Part shown: positions 1 through 13,600 of the stretch, piece by piece
Layout of the letters: every line of letters begins with the position of its first letter
Numbering within the stretch: position 1 is the stretch's first letter
Notes under the pieces: generated by a model
Databases searched by the model: none
What the model was told of the DNA's origin: nothing
The model's input: the letters and a program-made list of their open reading frames with translations, nothing else
Position numbers and translations under genes: made by a program
Assembly: GCA_004154925.1 (NCBI GenBank)
Contig: QJNS01000282.1
Span: 1-64,000, forward strand
DNA from: Monosporascus cannonballus
Lineage: Eukaryota > Ascomycota > Sordariomycetes > Xylariales
Reading direction: 5' to 3'
Length of the DNA: 64,000 bases

Positions 1-91
<91 letters not shown>

Positions 92-92
92 G
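1..92. repeat. (AAT)n microsatellite at window edge
   Basis: About 30 uninterrupted AAT units, cut by the window start, so the true length is unknown. It borders the AT-rich RIP block. No function is implied. Confidence 0.97.
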
Positions 93-1321
93 ATCGTATT
101 TTTCTTTAATATCTATTTTTTTCTTATATTTTGTTTCTTTAGATAGTAAAGTATCTGTCGTATCTTTATTTCTACATTCGTCGCTATTTTCGATCGAATG
201 CTAAAATCTTGTTTTTTTATCTATTAATAAGGTATAAGGCAAACCTTACCTGGCCAATCCCTTTATCAATTAAAATTCTATATTGGCGCATCGATAATAA
301 TCCTAAGATTATATCGTAATTCCTATATAGAATAATATCGAAATTAATTATCTAGTATTATTTTTTAATAAAAATCTCGAAATAATTAATTTCGTACGTA
401 TTTTTTCCGTTATCGTCAGCGAATTTCTAATTTTCGATATTTGTAACGGTATAAGGTTTTAACTTATATCTCCATACTAATTCAAGTTCGTTAACCACAT
501 CTAGAACAATATAATTTCCGCCTAGAACTCCGTAATCTATTATTGCGGTATATTAATATGTTTTAATTCGTATATCCAAAGTACAAAGATTATTATCGGC
601 TTTTATCGTCGCATTTAAAACCCTTTTGAAAATTCCTCTTAATTTCTTTAAATTTTGTTATTCTATGGCTTTTTTATAGGTAATTTTTTTCTTTTAATTT
701 TTGTTCGAATTTATCCAACTTTATTTATGTTTCTTTATATAACGCGTTAAGCGATTGCATTTGTTATTATTGTCGGCATACTGGTCTTTCGAACTATATT
801 AATTATTTTTAGTTTTGTTCTAAATTTCTTTCTTATTGAGTAAATTGTTTTCCTATAATTTCGACCGCATTTCATTATGCGTCGTATTAATTATCGTTTA
901 ATAGTTCTCTTATAAATTAACATATTTTTATTTAAAATAATTTGGCGATTTTTTGTTTTAATAATAAAAGCTTATTAAAATGAAAATTTATAATAGCTCT
1001 TGGGCAATACTTTCTTATCATAGGTTAAATTAATTCCTTTTCTGTTTAATAATGTTATTATTTGTAATAATAAAAAAGCTTTTTCTATAATTTGTTTCGA
1101 ATTAATTCTTTATTTCGGAGAATTAATAAATATTATTTTCCGGGGCGATAAATTAAACGTGCCGATATTATCATTTATCGTTTTGATTTTCTTTAATTTG
1201 GTTTAAAAATTGAATGCTTATAATATATACAGGTAATTCTAATATGGATGTATTGTTTCGATCTTTCGTAATCAGAATATTCTCGTCGTCGCCAATATAT
1301 GTCATTTTTTTAGCATATCGA
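93..1321. other. AT-rich sequence without a recognisable gene
   Basis: This stretch is AT-rich and stop-dense on both strands, with CpG still common. It may be the downstream continuation of the minus-strand coding relic that follows, since scattered short frames are visible on that strand, but I could not align it to a family. No RNA gene or intact ORF is seen. Confidence 0.5.
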
Positions 1322-1603
1322 TCAGAAGTTATAGGACAAACGTTTTTCGTCTATTCCTAATATTCCTTTAGCCGTTTCCCGATAGTATCTTGCTATTTTT
1401 TGAACGTTTTTTAAGCCAGTTTTTGGTTTGTTATATTCTTTGTCGAATTTCTTATCGAAATAGCCCCGTTTCGTATTAGGTCCGAATTATATTAATAATT
1501 TTGATATCGTTTCTTCAATTATTTCTAAACTGTTTTTCTGATATAGGTATTTAATTATTCTATCGTAATTTCTTAGGTGCTCGACATCTAAAAGCCTTGT
1601 ATC
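1322..1603 (-). pseudogene. Unidentified coding relic truncated by the gypsy insertion
   Basis: Read on the minus strand from 1603 downwards, one frame runs for about 93 codons with a single internal stop (TAA) before a TGA at 1322-1324. The peptide is rich in charged residues and looks protein-like (for example RNYDRIIKYLYQ, FDKKFDKEYNKPKTGLKNVQ). CpA dinucleotides are preserved here more than around it, so RIP was weaker. The frame begins exactly at the gypsy target duplication. Across the element, at 27067 and beyond on the same strand, the frame continues briefly when one copy of the duplication is counted, which suggests that the gypsy element landed inside this sequence. I do not recognise the family. 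It could be part of another mobile element or a decayed host gene. Confidence 0.45.
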
Positions 1604-1804
1604 TGTCAGATAATGAACAGTTGTGAGCTTGGGTGAGGTGATCTCTGACTAGTTGCAGAGTATATTTCAAGAAGTAAGTGTATTAGGTTACTTTTATCTG
1701 GCGTTTTCCATTAGCTGCCAGATGGTAGATTTATACTAGTAAGTGGATCGGTAGTTAATCGATAGCTGGTTGATTACTAGCCTTATAAGGGCTGTATTTT
1801 TATA
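1604..1804 (-). repeat. 3' LTR of the gypsy element
   Basis: This 201-bp segment matches 26866-27061 along its whole length, the differences being mainly C/T and G/A. It is much less RIP-mutated than the right-hand copy, keeping TGTCAG at its left edge and the segment around GCTGCCAGATGG near 1713. It is preceded by the target duplication GTATC. Confidence 0.88.
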
Positions 1805-2598
1805 ATTATTTCCTTTTTTAAATTATTAATTTTTAATAATAATATTATTAATTTAATATAATATATTTTGCAAATCTGATTACGTATATTTATCGTTAAT
1901 ATCTTATTATATTATAAAATAAATAATTGCCGTAATAATTAATCCGCATTATATTACGTACTTGAATATATTTTGCGTAATTCTTTATTATAATCCGTTT
2001 TTAACCTTATTTTATTTTTTTACGCTTATGTCTTTATTTTTTTACGTACGCGTTTTGTTCGATTTTCGGTTTTTCTTTATTTTCATTTCGTCTTTTTTAT
2101 TAATGCTGCTTATAATTTTCGTTTTTTTCCCGTTCGCCAGATTTTTTCTACAAAGTGTTACGAAAAACAATACTTTAGTATTAATAATAATTAGTATTTT
2201 TTTTTTAAATATTATCCTTTCGAAGCTGACGGTAAGATAAATATTAATTATACTACGGACGGCAATAAGCTATATTATATTTACGCAATATAAAGTTTTT
2301 TCGATTACCGTACAATTTGTATTTAAAATTTAAGTACTTTAAATTATATCGGAACTAATTATTATTAAGATTTTTGTATAATAAGTAATTATTTTTAATA
2401 TTATTAATATTACCGTTTAATATCCGTTTAAATTTCGATCGTTTTTAAAGGTACCGCCTAAACGGTTTTTTAATTCGATATCGATAAATAAGAATTAATT
2501 GACGAATTCGAAAAAGTTCGTACTGCGGGTATTCAGTACGAATATTTTGACGTAATTGCGATCGGTCGTCGATTCGACGTTTTTCGCAAGGCCGAATT
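1805..2598 (-). mobile_element. Gypsy 3' internal fragment, left of the copia insertion
   Basis: This is the part of the gypsy interior stranded to the left of the copia element, between the gypsy 3' LTR and the GAATT duplication at 2594-2598. It should continue from the sequence beginning at 20453. Two-strand reading shows only RIP debris. A hydrophobic open frame on the plus strand (1962-2240) is low-complexity AT sequence and is not credited as a gene. Confidence 0.7.
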
Positions 2599-2762
2599 TG
2601 TCAGATATAAGGGATATCAGTTTTGTGTGTATTGATAACTAGTTGTAAGTGCTCTAGAACGCGCACTACACTTTAAGGTGATCTAGTCCCGGAACATATA
2701 TGTTCCGATCAAAGGAAATCTTCGTATATAAGGTGCTAAAGTACCTCTTATTAACTAATACA
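2599..2762 (-). repeat. 3' LTR of the copia element
   Basis: 164 bp, with plus-strand edges TGTCAGATATAAGG and TAATACA. It is homologous to 7915-7938 plus 20309-20447. Several CpA/TpG sites are retained, so it is less mutated than the interior. The inward edge faces the decayed pol region. Confidence 0.87.
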
Positions 2763-5700
2763 CCACCTTAATATCTTAAAGCATTTACGATATTAATTAT
2801 TACAATTCCGAAAGCTATAATTATTCATTTTATTTTTCCTCCGGCAATTAAATTTTCAGTATTAACGAAATCTTTTTTTAAAACTTTTTATAAGGTATTT
2901 TTTATTAATCGAAAATTTCCGTAATATTTATTAATTTTATTTAATTTTTAAAATACTTAAAAGGTTTATATACAAAGTTTTCGTTAAATTATGAATTTAT
3001 ATATTATCTGTAAATATATATTTTATTTTGATTAAATTCTTTTTATAACTTATTGCAACTAAAATTATATATATTTATATATTATAATTTCGTTATTAAT
3101 AAGGTAATATAGGTATAAATAAACCGTATAATTTATGAAGTACTGTATTATATTTTAAACAATTTCTTATTTAAAATAATGTTTTAATTTTATAATTAAT
3201 TAAAAAGTAAATAAAGGTTTTTTATAATTTCCGTAAAAAATTAAATCCGCTTTTGTTATAAAAGGAATAATTATATTTTACTTATTTATTTATTATTTTA
3301 TTATTTTTTCAAATAATTTTATAACGTAAATATAAATTTTTTTAATCGATTATATTATCTGCTAAAAATATATCCTTTTAAGTATCTAATAAATGCTTAT
3401 CTTCGAATTATAATGTTAACGTTTTAATTTTAATTAAATATAATATAATTCGGTCGATAGATTTATAACACATATTATTAAAATTTAGGTTAAATAAAAT
3501 AAATTGGGATACGGTAAAAAATATATCGGGTTACATATTAATTAATACGAAAAAATTAATATCGATTTTTTTCTAATATTTATTAACAAAACTTAAATAA
3601 ACCAAATTAAAATTCGGCAATAATTTTATATTAATTTTAAATATTTTTAAAAAATTATTTCAAGGTTTTTTAAATATTAATTTAATTAATTTATTTATTC
3701 AGTTAAATTAAGATAATTACATTTTCTTATTAAATTTATTTTTAATTATTTCGATATTAAAAAACCGTTATAAATCTTTACCCCTTACTAAGGTATATCG
3801 TTTTTATATTTGTTAAATTAATTAATTAACGAAATCATAATTTTTTCGCAATATATTATAATAATATTATTTATAAAAAATAAATATTTTCTAACGAATA
3901 ATATAATAAGGTTGGTAAGAAATAAGGTTAAATCTCAATTTTTTAAATATTTTAATAAAATCTTTTTTGCCATAATAAAAATAACTTCCTTAATTTATAT
4001 AATATTTTCCTAATTAGAATAACTTTGCCATATTACAGATATTTTAAAGGCGTTTTTTTATAAATTTCGTAAAATAAATTGATATTTTTAAAGGCGTTTG
4101 TTATATTATATTATTTAAACTTTAAATTAAACTTAACCGTAATAATAATTACAAAATAAACCGAGTTTTTAATAAATATTATTACGTATATATTATTATA
4201 AACGGTTTTAAGTTATTAACTGCTTTCTATAACAAATTAAGCCTAATATTTTTTATAATCAGCTATATTTACTAAATTTATAAATATATATTTATATATT
4301 CTTTAAAACCTATTTCCTTTTAACAGAAAATTTATTAACGGTATTTCAAAATTATATTTCGTTATAATTTTGCAAATATGCTTTTTCGGCTTTACGGAAT
4401 ATCTTTTTTAACAGATATATACTTAGATTATAGCTTCGTAGCGGTAGAGCTAAATTATGCCTATATATCCGGTCTTGTAACTTAAATACCTTTTTATATG
4501 CTAAAATATTATTATTTTTCCGATTAAAATTGCGCGTATTTCGGGTAATTAACTTTTCTAAATTTTCGCAGTTTACCGGCCGGTTATTATACGTACTTAT
4601 AGAGAAAATTAAACGTCTTATATTAGATACGGTTTCCTATACCCTGTATTCGTTTTGGATAATACCTTTTTAGTACAGAATATACGGAGAACTTACGTTT
4701 ATAACCTATGAGATACTTTCGTTTTTTATCGTTATTCTAAGTTAAATAATATAAGGGGAACTTAGGGCTATGTCTATTTTTCCGTCGGCGCAATAATCGT
4801 AACAATTATTAGGATAAACGCTAATAATGATAATGGTTTAAAGGACGAAAATAATTCGAATATAACAGTCGTATAAGAATAATTAATCCTTTACGAATAA
4901 GCTTATTTTCCCCTATTCCGTACGTATTTTACGTTAATATTTTTCTGGAATTATTCTTTTTCTTTAGCTAATAACTAAATTATTCCATTTGGTGTTTTTT
5001 TATGTATAAACTAAATAATTATCGTTTTAATTAGATATTGTTACTTATCGAAATAATTTCTGTAATTCTTTTATAATATACAAAAAGTTAATTTTTAAAA
5101 TATTTAATATTACTTTAAAAATATTTCGTTAAATTATACATTTCGAATAATAAACATTTTGTTAATTAATAAGTTCGAAATTTCGTAAATATTCGTAAAT
5201 TGGTAATCGACAAAATAAACAATTTATGTTTTAAAATTTAATTTTTAAAATGTTTCTTTTTTCTTTATAGCGATAATTATTATAACGTAAGCTATATAAC
5301 CGTATATTTATAAATGGGCTTAGTAAAGCTTTCGATTAAATATTATAACGCCGTTTTTATATGTTAAATAAATATAATATATCTTATATAGGTTTTGTTA
5401 AAAAATACGCATTTAAAAATACGGTTATATAACTATATTGCGGTTTTAAAGATATATATAATTAGGAATAAAAGTAACTTAATTTTATTTCGTATCGTAA
5501 TCGCATTTTCCCTAATTATATCTTTTAAACGTTTTACGCTCTTATTTTACGCTCAAATATGCGATATTAAAGTTTAAATCTAATATTAAAAAAAGTATTT
5601 AAAATATATTTTGAAATTGATAATTTTTCAGGATCTCGTTATCGTATTTAATTACGTATAGGAAAACTTTATTTTAGTTCTTTAAAGCTTCTAAGAAATA

Positions 5701-7914
5701 TCGAAACGTTATAATTAATATATCCTGTTTTCGGTTTTTAAAATATATATTCTAAATAAAACCTAAATATCTATCGCTGGTAAATATAACGTACCTATAT
5801 TTTAAGGGTTTTTTCAAAGTTTATAAAATTAATAACGATTTTTTATCCTAATTAGGATATTCCTTTTTTTGGTTTACGGCGTATTAACCTTTTAGCTTTC
5901 GCTTTATTATATACTTGGTATTCGACTATTATAAAATCTTTTTAGCGGATTTTTTTCGTATAGGATTATAATTAAACGATTATTTCGGGATCTGGATAGC
6001 TTAATTTTAAGTATTATATAATACCGTTACCGGTTCGTAATAATTTCGTTATCCTTAAATTAATATTTTATCTATAAGTAACTAAAGTTATATAAAGTAT
6101 TTTTACGTTAATATTTTCGATAGCGAATTAATTAAATTTGTTTATTAACCTAATAATTACCTAATTATATTTATTTTAAATACCGTTATTAATTTCTTGA
6201 TTATTTTATTAATATCTTTTTTTGGAGCTGTCGGAATAATACCAAATTATATCCGAAATCCTTACAATAGGTTACGTCGTACAAATATAACGTTTTTATA
6301 CCGTTAAGGCTTCGAAAAATTATATTAATTTTTTCGTACCTTTTGATCGGGACGAAATTATTATTTACGTATACCCCGTTATCTTATATAATAAGTCTGA
6401 AATTTAGAAATTTGCTAATTAAGTTAAAGACATATATCGTAAACCTTAAGTTCAAAATAACTGAATTTCTTAAGGGGTAAAATAAACTACATATAATGTT
6501 ATGTTAATCAGTTATTAAAAAAATATACCAGTATTTATCGTATTACTTTTAGGAATTAATTTATTTTTTATACAATAAGTTTTTTTATAGTTTTCGCTAG
6601 GCGGTTAATTTTTTTCTTTAAAGATTAATCGGCGGAAATTCGTCCTTGGACATATGCTACCATCTTATCGTTAAAACGAAAACCTTTTGGGTTTTTTTTA
6701 AGAAACGTATAATAAGAATTAAATAATGTATAATAATTAATTACGTATGCTTTGTAACGGGTACCTTATACGTCTGATTTTTAACGCTTTCGTTTATTAC
6801 CGTTTCGGTCCGTATAAAAACCTTTACCGTTACCTCGTTTCGGCCTACGACTTAAGGTCCTTTCTTACGGTTAAGGGTTAATATTTTTGGGATTTTCTTA
6901 ATTAAGATCGTCCTAATTAAAGAAGTTTATAGGTATCTCGTAAAACGTTAAAAACGTTACCTTAATATTCTTTAATAATTATTATAGGTTCGTTATAATC
7001 TAATAATTTAATAAAATTATTATTATTTCTTAATAATTAATCGTATTATTATTCATTTCGGCCTTTTTAATTTTTTAAAAAATAAATATCCAAATTCCGA
7101 TAATAAAGGCTAATATTATATATAAGTTGTTAACCTATACGATCGTTATTTTCGTTTCCGAAATACCATATTATTATCCCTGGACTATAATTCTTTATTA
7201 CTTTACGATTTATTTGTCTAATTTTTTATTAATTTCGAAATTTACTTTAGTCGTTTACGGTATTTCTATTAAGTATTAATTAGGAGTTTACTATCGTATA
7301 TTTTGCCGGAATTATCTAGGCTGGTATATTATTTTTATAAATTCTTTCCTGGAAAAAAGCTAATTTTTTTAATTACTGGAAATACTGACTTTAAAACTTA
7401 TTTCGTAAGGTCGTTAATGCTCTTACGGAAAGTATTGTATTTCCGATCTTTACAAGTATACGCCGTAAAATCCTAATTATAGACTTATTTATTTTCGGTT
7501 ATTATTTTAAGGATATTCGTTAAATAACTGGTATAATCGATTTTTTCGGTAACTTTTCCGGAAAATATAAATATAAACGTAAAACCGCTTGGGGTATTAG
7601 TTCGTATCGTATAACGGATTCGTTTCTTTGGGTAAGAAGCTATATTAAGTTTTATAGGTTTAATAGATTACCAAAAATTCTGATCAGGATCGATATAATT
7701 CCAAATATCGAACGCGTATACTTTAGAGTAGAATTCGCCTTTAAAACGATCCCAGTTCTTAAGTCCCTTGTAAATAACGGAAAATATTAACGGTACGGTC
7801 GTTATTATTATTATTAACGTACTTCGATAATTATAATTGATATATAACTTATATCGTTTTAACAGCAGCTAATTAATTGATATATGCCTTAATTGAACGA
7901 ATAAATCTCTTAAT

Positions 7915-7938
7915 TGTCAGATATAAGGAATATTAGTT
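7915..7938 (-). repeat. Copia 5' LTR, inner fragment
   Basis: The first 24 bp of the LTR (TGTCAGATATAAGGAATATT) are followed by an abrupt change to unrelated sequence. The remaining 139 bp of the LTR resume at 20309. The string ATTAGTT is present at both breakpoints (7932-7938 and 20302-20308). Confidence 0.85.
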
Positions 7939-8163
7939 ATTACCTCAGCTAGCTCAGGCCTCTCTAGCTCGTTTTTCCACTTTTTTCAAAGTCACTCAAG
8001 TACTGCTCCATAACGCTAAATATTAACCAATCAAATCCCAAATCCCCGTAACGAGCCAGCAAGGCCTAAGTTATAATTATGCGAAAAAGGGTTCCGTTTT
8101 ATAAATTTGCTTTTTAAAAAAAATAAAAATCGTAATAACTTAATAACAATATGTTTTTATAGT

Positions 8164-8183
8164 TATATATATATATATATATA
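8164..8183. repeat. (TA)n microsatellite
   Basis: About ten TA units inside the left part of the 12.4-kb element. Simple repeat with no further inference. Confidence 0.9.
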
Positions 8184-9156
8184 CGATTATTTTAACCATA
8201 GCTTATTATTAATATTACGATAATCCTAATTAAGACCCGTTTGCCATTCTTAAACCTTAACGTATCCAGCAACTATAGCCTAACCCCGTTACGTTATTAT
8301 CCCCCTTTTCAAAATACGATAAATTCGAATTTTCCTAATTTTACCGCGCGAACCCAAAAAAACAAAAATACGTATACGTATTTTAATATTCTGGCAAAAA
8401 TAACGGACGGATATGGGATTCGAAAGCTTTATTCGTAGCTGGATCCTATACGATAATAGCGGAATAACAAGTTTAACCGCTAAAATTAAACGTTTAATTA
8501 ACGTATTAAAGGAAAAATAATTATACGATAAATTGATAATATGCGAAATTTAGCAAAAATTCTTAATTTTTATTAATTAAAATCCTATTACCTGCAAATA
8601 CCATAATATATTATACGGAAAGCTTATAATTTTCGCAAAAAGGCCTGGATTTCGCCGTCTGCCAAAAAAGGTATTATTTGAAATTAAAATAATCCGTATT
8701 ATTTTGAACGAAGCTTAACGTTTTGTAAAAGCGCTTACTTTTAATTAATTTAAGTTTTTAAATTAAGTAATTATATATATTAAAAAATAATAATTATATA
8801 ATGCGAAAGGGAAAACGAAATGGTTTTGTAATAATAACGATCCGGATATTTTTATATAAATTTTTTTATAATCCTAGTTTGGATTAAAATAATTTTCAAA
8901 GTTAATTATAATTATTTACCTTATTTATTAAATAAATTATTATTTTTTTCGGATTTATTACGAGATAATGTCGATATATTAAAAAAGCTTAATATTTACG
9001 AAAATTATTATACGTTAAATAAAACTATAATTTGGTTAATAAAAGAAATTAACGTAACCGTATTAATTCTTTTTTAATAATATAATTTTAATTAAAATAA
9101 AATACGTTTTATAATTAGGTATAATAAAATAATATTATATTTTAATAAAATAATTT

Positions 9157-9321
9157 TGTAAAAGGCTGCATACGCAGTAGCTAAGGATATAGGCCATAAT
9201 AAATCTATTAAGAAATCTAAGGAACAACTAAGAAAATGCGTGGGAACAACTAGTTATATATATAGAAGCCACGGAATTAGCGCTACGTTAATCCTTTTAA
9301 TAAGGCCCTTAGCCCGTAATA
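9157..9321 (+). repeat. 5' terminal repeat of the TRIM-like element
   Basis: 165 bp from TGTAAAAGGCTGC to CCCGTAATA. It aligns without large gaps to 10501-10665, with differences that are mostly transitions. Preceded by AATTT. Confidence 0.8.
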
Positions 9322-10500
9322 TAACCCCCTCCTTTTAAATCTAATCTTTGCTTTTTCCTATTATGCGGCAAACGTTTATTCGTAATACCCTTTTAAAAAT
9401 TTTGTTTTAAGGCGGCGATATTTACAAATCTTAATCCGAAAGGTTTTCCGACGGTTACGGAAAAATTACGCCGCGTATTTTACGTCTGTACGTTTTTAAT
9501 ACGTTTTGCGTTATTAACTTTATATTTTTGCGTTATTTTCTCTAAGGCTTTTTTTATTAATTTTTTAACGTTTTATAAATATTAAATTTCTTTAAGTTTT
9601 TCCAAATTTTATTAAATATTTTTGCAATTATTTTTATTATTTAAGTAATTACGGAATTTTTAAAACTGTATTAACGTTAATATATCGAACGGCGATGTTT
9701 TTCTTTTTAAAATATTTTTTTAAAAATATTTTATTTCGCCATATTTTAAATAATGTTTTTTTATTTGTTAATAATATTTATATTAATAATTAATAATTAA
9801 TATATTAATTTTTATACTTTTCATAATATTGCTTTTCGATTAAAAAATTATTTTACGTAAATACGTTGGCATAAAAACCATTAAAAATAATATTTTCGAA
9901 CAGTAAAAAAATTATATGAACTTTTATTAAATATTAAGTTATCTTTTGTAATCCAGTTATTTTTTCGTTTGGGCGTTACGGTTCGAAATTAATAGGAAAA
10001 TTTTGGCTTTATTTAGTTATTTATTTTTTCCGGCTTAGTAAAAAATATTTTTAAATATAAAAACATATTCGAACATTATTTAAATATTATATTAACGTAA
10101 TTTAATTAAACGTTAATTAATTTCCCATTTATTATTAATGTTTTTTAAAGTAATGGCGATATAATTTAAAAAATTTAGAAATTTATTGTTTTTAAGGCTT
10201 TTTATATATACAACAAAAACGTCGATTTTTAAAATTAATAATTAAAAGTTTCCCAAATATAAAAAAATTACGTACGATTATTGCTAATTGTTTTTCCGTT
10301 AATAAATAATTTTTTTATTTATTTCGAACCTTTAAATATTATGGGTTTTACGGCCTTATAATTTATGAACGGTTCGTAAAATCTAACGGCGCGGTTTTTC
10401 GATATTTATGGCGAATAAATTGCATACGAATAACGGATACGTAATATTGGCGTATTTCTTACGGCGACGGACCGTTCGCGAAAAAGAAAATTTTATAATA

Positions 10501-10665
10501 TATAAAAGGTTGTATACGTAATAACTAAGGATATAGGCTATAATAAGTTTATTAAGAAATCTAGGAAATAACTAAGAACATACGTAAAAGCAACTAGTTA
10601 TATATATAGAAGCCACGGAATTAACGTTACGTTAATCTTTCCACTAAGGCTCTTTGCCCGTGATA
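10501..10665 (+). repeat. 3' terminal repeat of the TRIM-like element
   Basis: 165 bp from TATAAAAGGTTGT to CCCGTGATA, followed by AATTT. The initial TG appears as TA, as RIP on the complementary strand would give. Confidence 0.8.
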
Positions 10666-13600
10666 AATTTTAATATTTAAAATTATGTTCGTAATATAAC
10701 GTTTCGATACGGTATCGTTATGCAGAATATTATTACCGCCTTTACCCGTTATTATAACTGTATTCTTAAACGAAAATTAAAATAATTTATATTCGGGCCT
10801 AATTAATATTACAAAATAAAATAATTTTATGAAACGTTATAATATTATTTAATGTTACTTAATACTTTTTATTAATTCTTAATTAAGATTATACGGAATT
10901 TATTGCTTATTTTTATTAATATATTTTATAAACGCAACAAGCAAGAATTCTGCGGTTTTTTTAAATTAGAGCATATACCATATTATAAACGTCGTTTTAT
11001 TTCGTTAGGTACAATTAACGAAAATAAAGATATTATCGACAACACTTATAACGTTTATCGAAAGTTTTTTTTAAAAAAATAAATTAAAAAAATCTTATCG
11101 GTTTTCGAAACGTTTTTATATTATTTATAAATTTCAGAAAATAATTAATTATATTCGGAAAATATAGACTAATTAAGCCGAAATTACCGATTTATACGAT
11201 AAAAAATGAAAACTTTTTTATTTTTATTTTGTTTTATATATAAATAAACTTTTTTATTTATATTTATACGTACCTATTCGTTCGATAATATAACTGGGAC
11301 GCCTAAAATATAAATAATTTTAAAAGCGGATCATTAATTTTTAAGTAAAATAATATAATTATATTAAAAATCGCTAAAATTCTATTTCTTTAAACCTTTT
11401 ATTTTTTTATATATATAATATTCGCATACTTACGTTATTTTTTTAAAAATTATATACTCGATACAAATTACTTGTAACAAAAACGTTTAACATATATAGA
11501 ACTTTCCGGAATACCTCGATCGAAAACCTTTTTTCGAAAGCCGAATTTACCGAATTTATGGAATATATACGGTTCCGGTTAACGGTCGCCGAATTTAAAT
11601 CTATTACGTATAAGGTAGTTTCTAAGTATCTTGGTTACGCCGGATAGATAAAGGAGATATCGCGGGGTCTTAATCAAAATACGTTAATAAGTAAAGATTT
11701 TTTAGACAAAAAATTTCTATTATTATTTGTTAATAATACGTTACCTAATAACATAAATAACTTAATAAGCAATTCGTAAATATTTTATTTTTAACTTACA
11801 AATATAACTTATTTATATTATTTTCTAAACAGTAAAATATTAATTACAACGTATTAAATAAAACCTTTTTATAGCATAATTACAAGGCTAGAAATATTTT
11901 TAATATAGCCGATATTTTATAAAGCGATAATTTTTTAAATTTTATTAAAAATAATAATTAACCCTTGATAGATACCGGTTTTATCGATAAAGAATTTCGA
12001 AATTATTATCGTTTTTTTTAAAAAGCCCAAATTTATTTATGTTTTTCGTATGCTATGCGATATAATAACGTTAATTATATTAAATAATTAATACCGATAT
12101 TATTATTTTTATACGGCCGGTTAATTTAATTATAAATAAAAAAGTTTTATTTCCATTAAATATTACGTTTTATAATATCGAATTAAATATTTATTAATTC
12201 GATTTTAATCTTAAATCCGATTTTAATAAAATCTAGGGAAAAAACATAAACCATATTTAATCGAAAAAGCGAATATTATAATTTGTAGTTTGCTGGCGAA
12301 TTCCGCCCCGTCGAAAAATAATATACGTAATATTAATATTGAATTTTTTCGAAAATCGTTTTTAATTACGTACCGTATATTTCTATAACGTAAATTTTAT
12401 GCCTGTTATGTTTTTTTGCGAAATAAACGTTACGTTATTTGGGATTTTCGTAACGAAATCCTTAAGCGCGTCCATTTTTTACTTTGAAATTTCTGGCTTA
12501 TTAAAAAATATCCGTTTCAAATTAAAAAAATGATTAAAAATCCGAAAATATTTTAATTATAAGTTATAAAACTATAAAAATTAAATTTATCGATTTTAAT
12601 AATACCGTACTTATTATTAACGACGTAAATAAACTTAATTAACTAAATACGATAAAAGACGAAAATTAACTAATAAATAATTTTAATATAATTACTTAAA
12701 AAACTGTAATATCGAATTTGTTAAAAATAATTTGGTTTCGAACGACCGTAATATCCTATATGGAAAAAGAAGTTATGATCTTATGGTGCAAATTGTCGAT
12801 AACTTAATTAATAATTTTAATTAAGGCGGCCTATTATTATTTTCGTTATTATTAAATAAACAAAATCAAAATTTGTCGGACGAAAACGAACCGTTAATAT
12901 AATTTTTTATCTTTTTATTACTTTATATTTTGCTTTAAATAATATGGGATTTATATTATAATTTTAATATAAATATAATTCTTTTATTTATGTAAATTAA
13001 ATTAATTAATTTCGGAATTATTTTATATATTAATGTAATTTATTTACTTTTAATAATAATATCGCAAATAGAAAAATAATATTTTACAATATAATACGCG
13101 GTATATATATTAACGAAATTATTATAAGTAATTAAATTTATAATTTACGTAATTTTAATGAATTATATTCCGTTTGAACGTTTTGTTTTTAGAAAAATTA
13201 TATAAAAATAACGTATTATCTATAATTATATATAATGTACAATTTCAAATTAACTCGTATATCTCGTTTACAACTAATTTACTAATTAATATTTTTAAGT
13301 ATTTTCTAAGATTTTTTCTTTCCGTTTTGCCTTTTTTCGCGTATTATTATAACTTATATATTAATAATTTTATTTATGTTTTCGGATCGGAAAATATTAT
13401 TCGTCCTAGGCGGAATATTTATATTATAGTCCTTTTGGAAATTTTAATTCGGATTATATAATAAGACCGAATATTTAATGATTACGTATAAATATTTTTT
13501 GCCGCGTTTTTATACCTAATTTGCATATTTATTACCCGTAATATTCCGTATATTATAATATATATAAAATAATTATATAATATATATTTTCTAGTTAAGC

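Larger units (their letters stand above)
9157..10665 (+). mobile_element. TRIM-like miniature LTR retroelement
   Basis: Two direct repeats of 165 bp (9157-9321 and 10501-10665) enclose about 1.18 kb. The element is flanked by AATTT on both sides (9152-9156 and 10666-10670), a perfect 5-bp target duplication. Both repeats contain the block CTAGTTATATATATAGAAGC, which reads like an LTR TATA box on the plus strand, and a purine-rich tract (GAAAAAGAAAA) lies just before the right repeat as a polypurine tract would. The interior is too short for gag-pol and no coding is visible. This is the layout of a non-autonomous terminal-repeat retrotransposon in miniature. Strand is inferred from the TATA box and purine tract. 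Confidence 0.78.

Noticed and set aside
1..92. Telomeric end
   Set aside because: The repeat is AAT, not the TTAGGG-type telomere of filamentous ascomycetes.
1962..2240. 92-codon hydrophobic open frame on the plus strand
   Set aside because: Composition is driven by T-rich RIP DNA (F, L, I). It lies antisense to a gypsy fragment and has no family resemblance.
13174..13461. 95-codon open frame on the plus strand inside the 12.4-kb element
   Set aside because: I/N/Y/F-rich as expected from AT bias, with no motif and no neighbouring frame that extends it.
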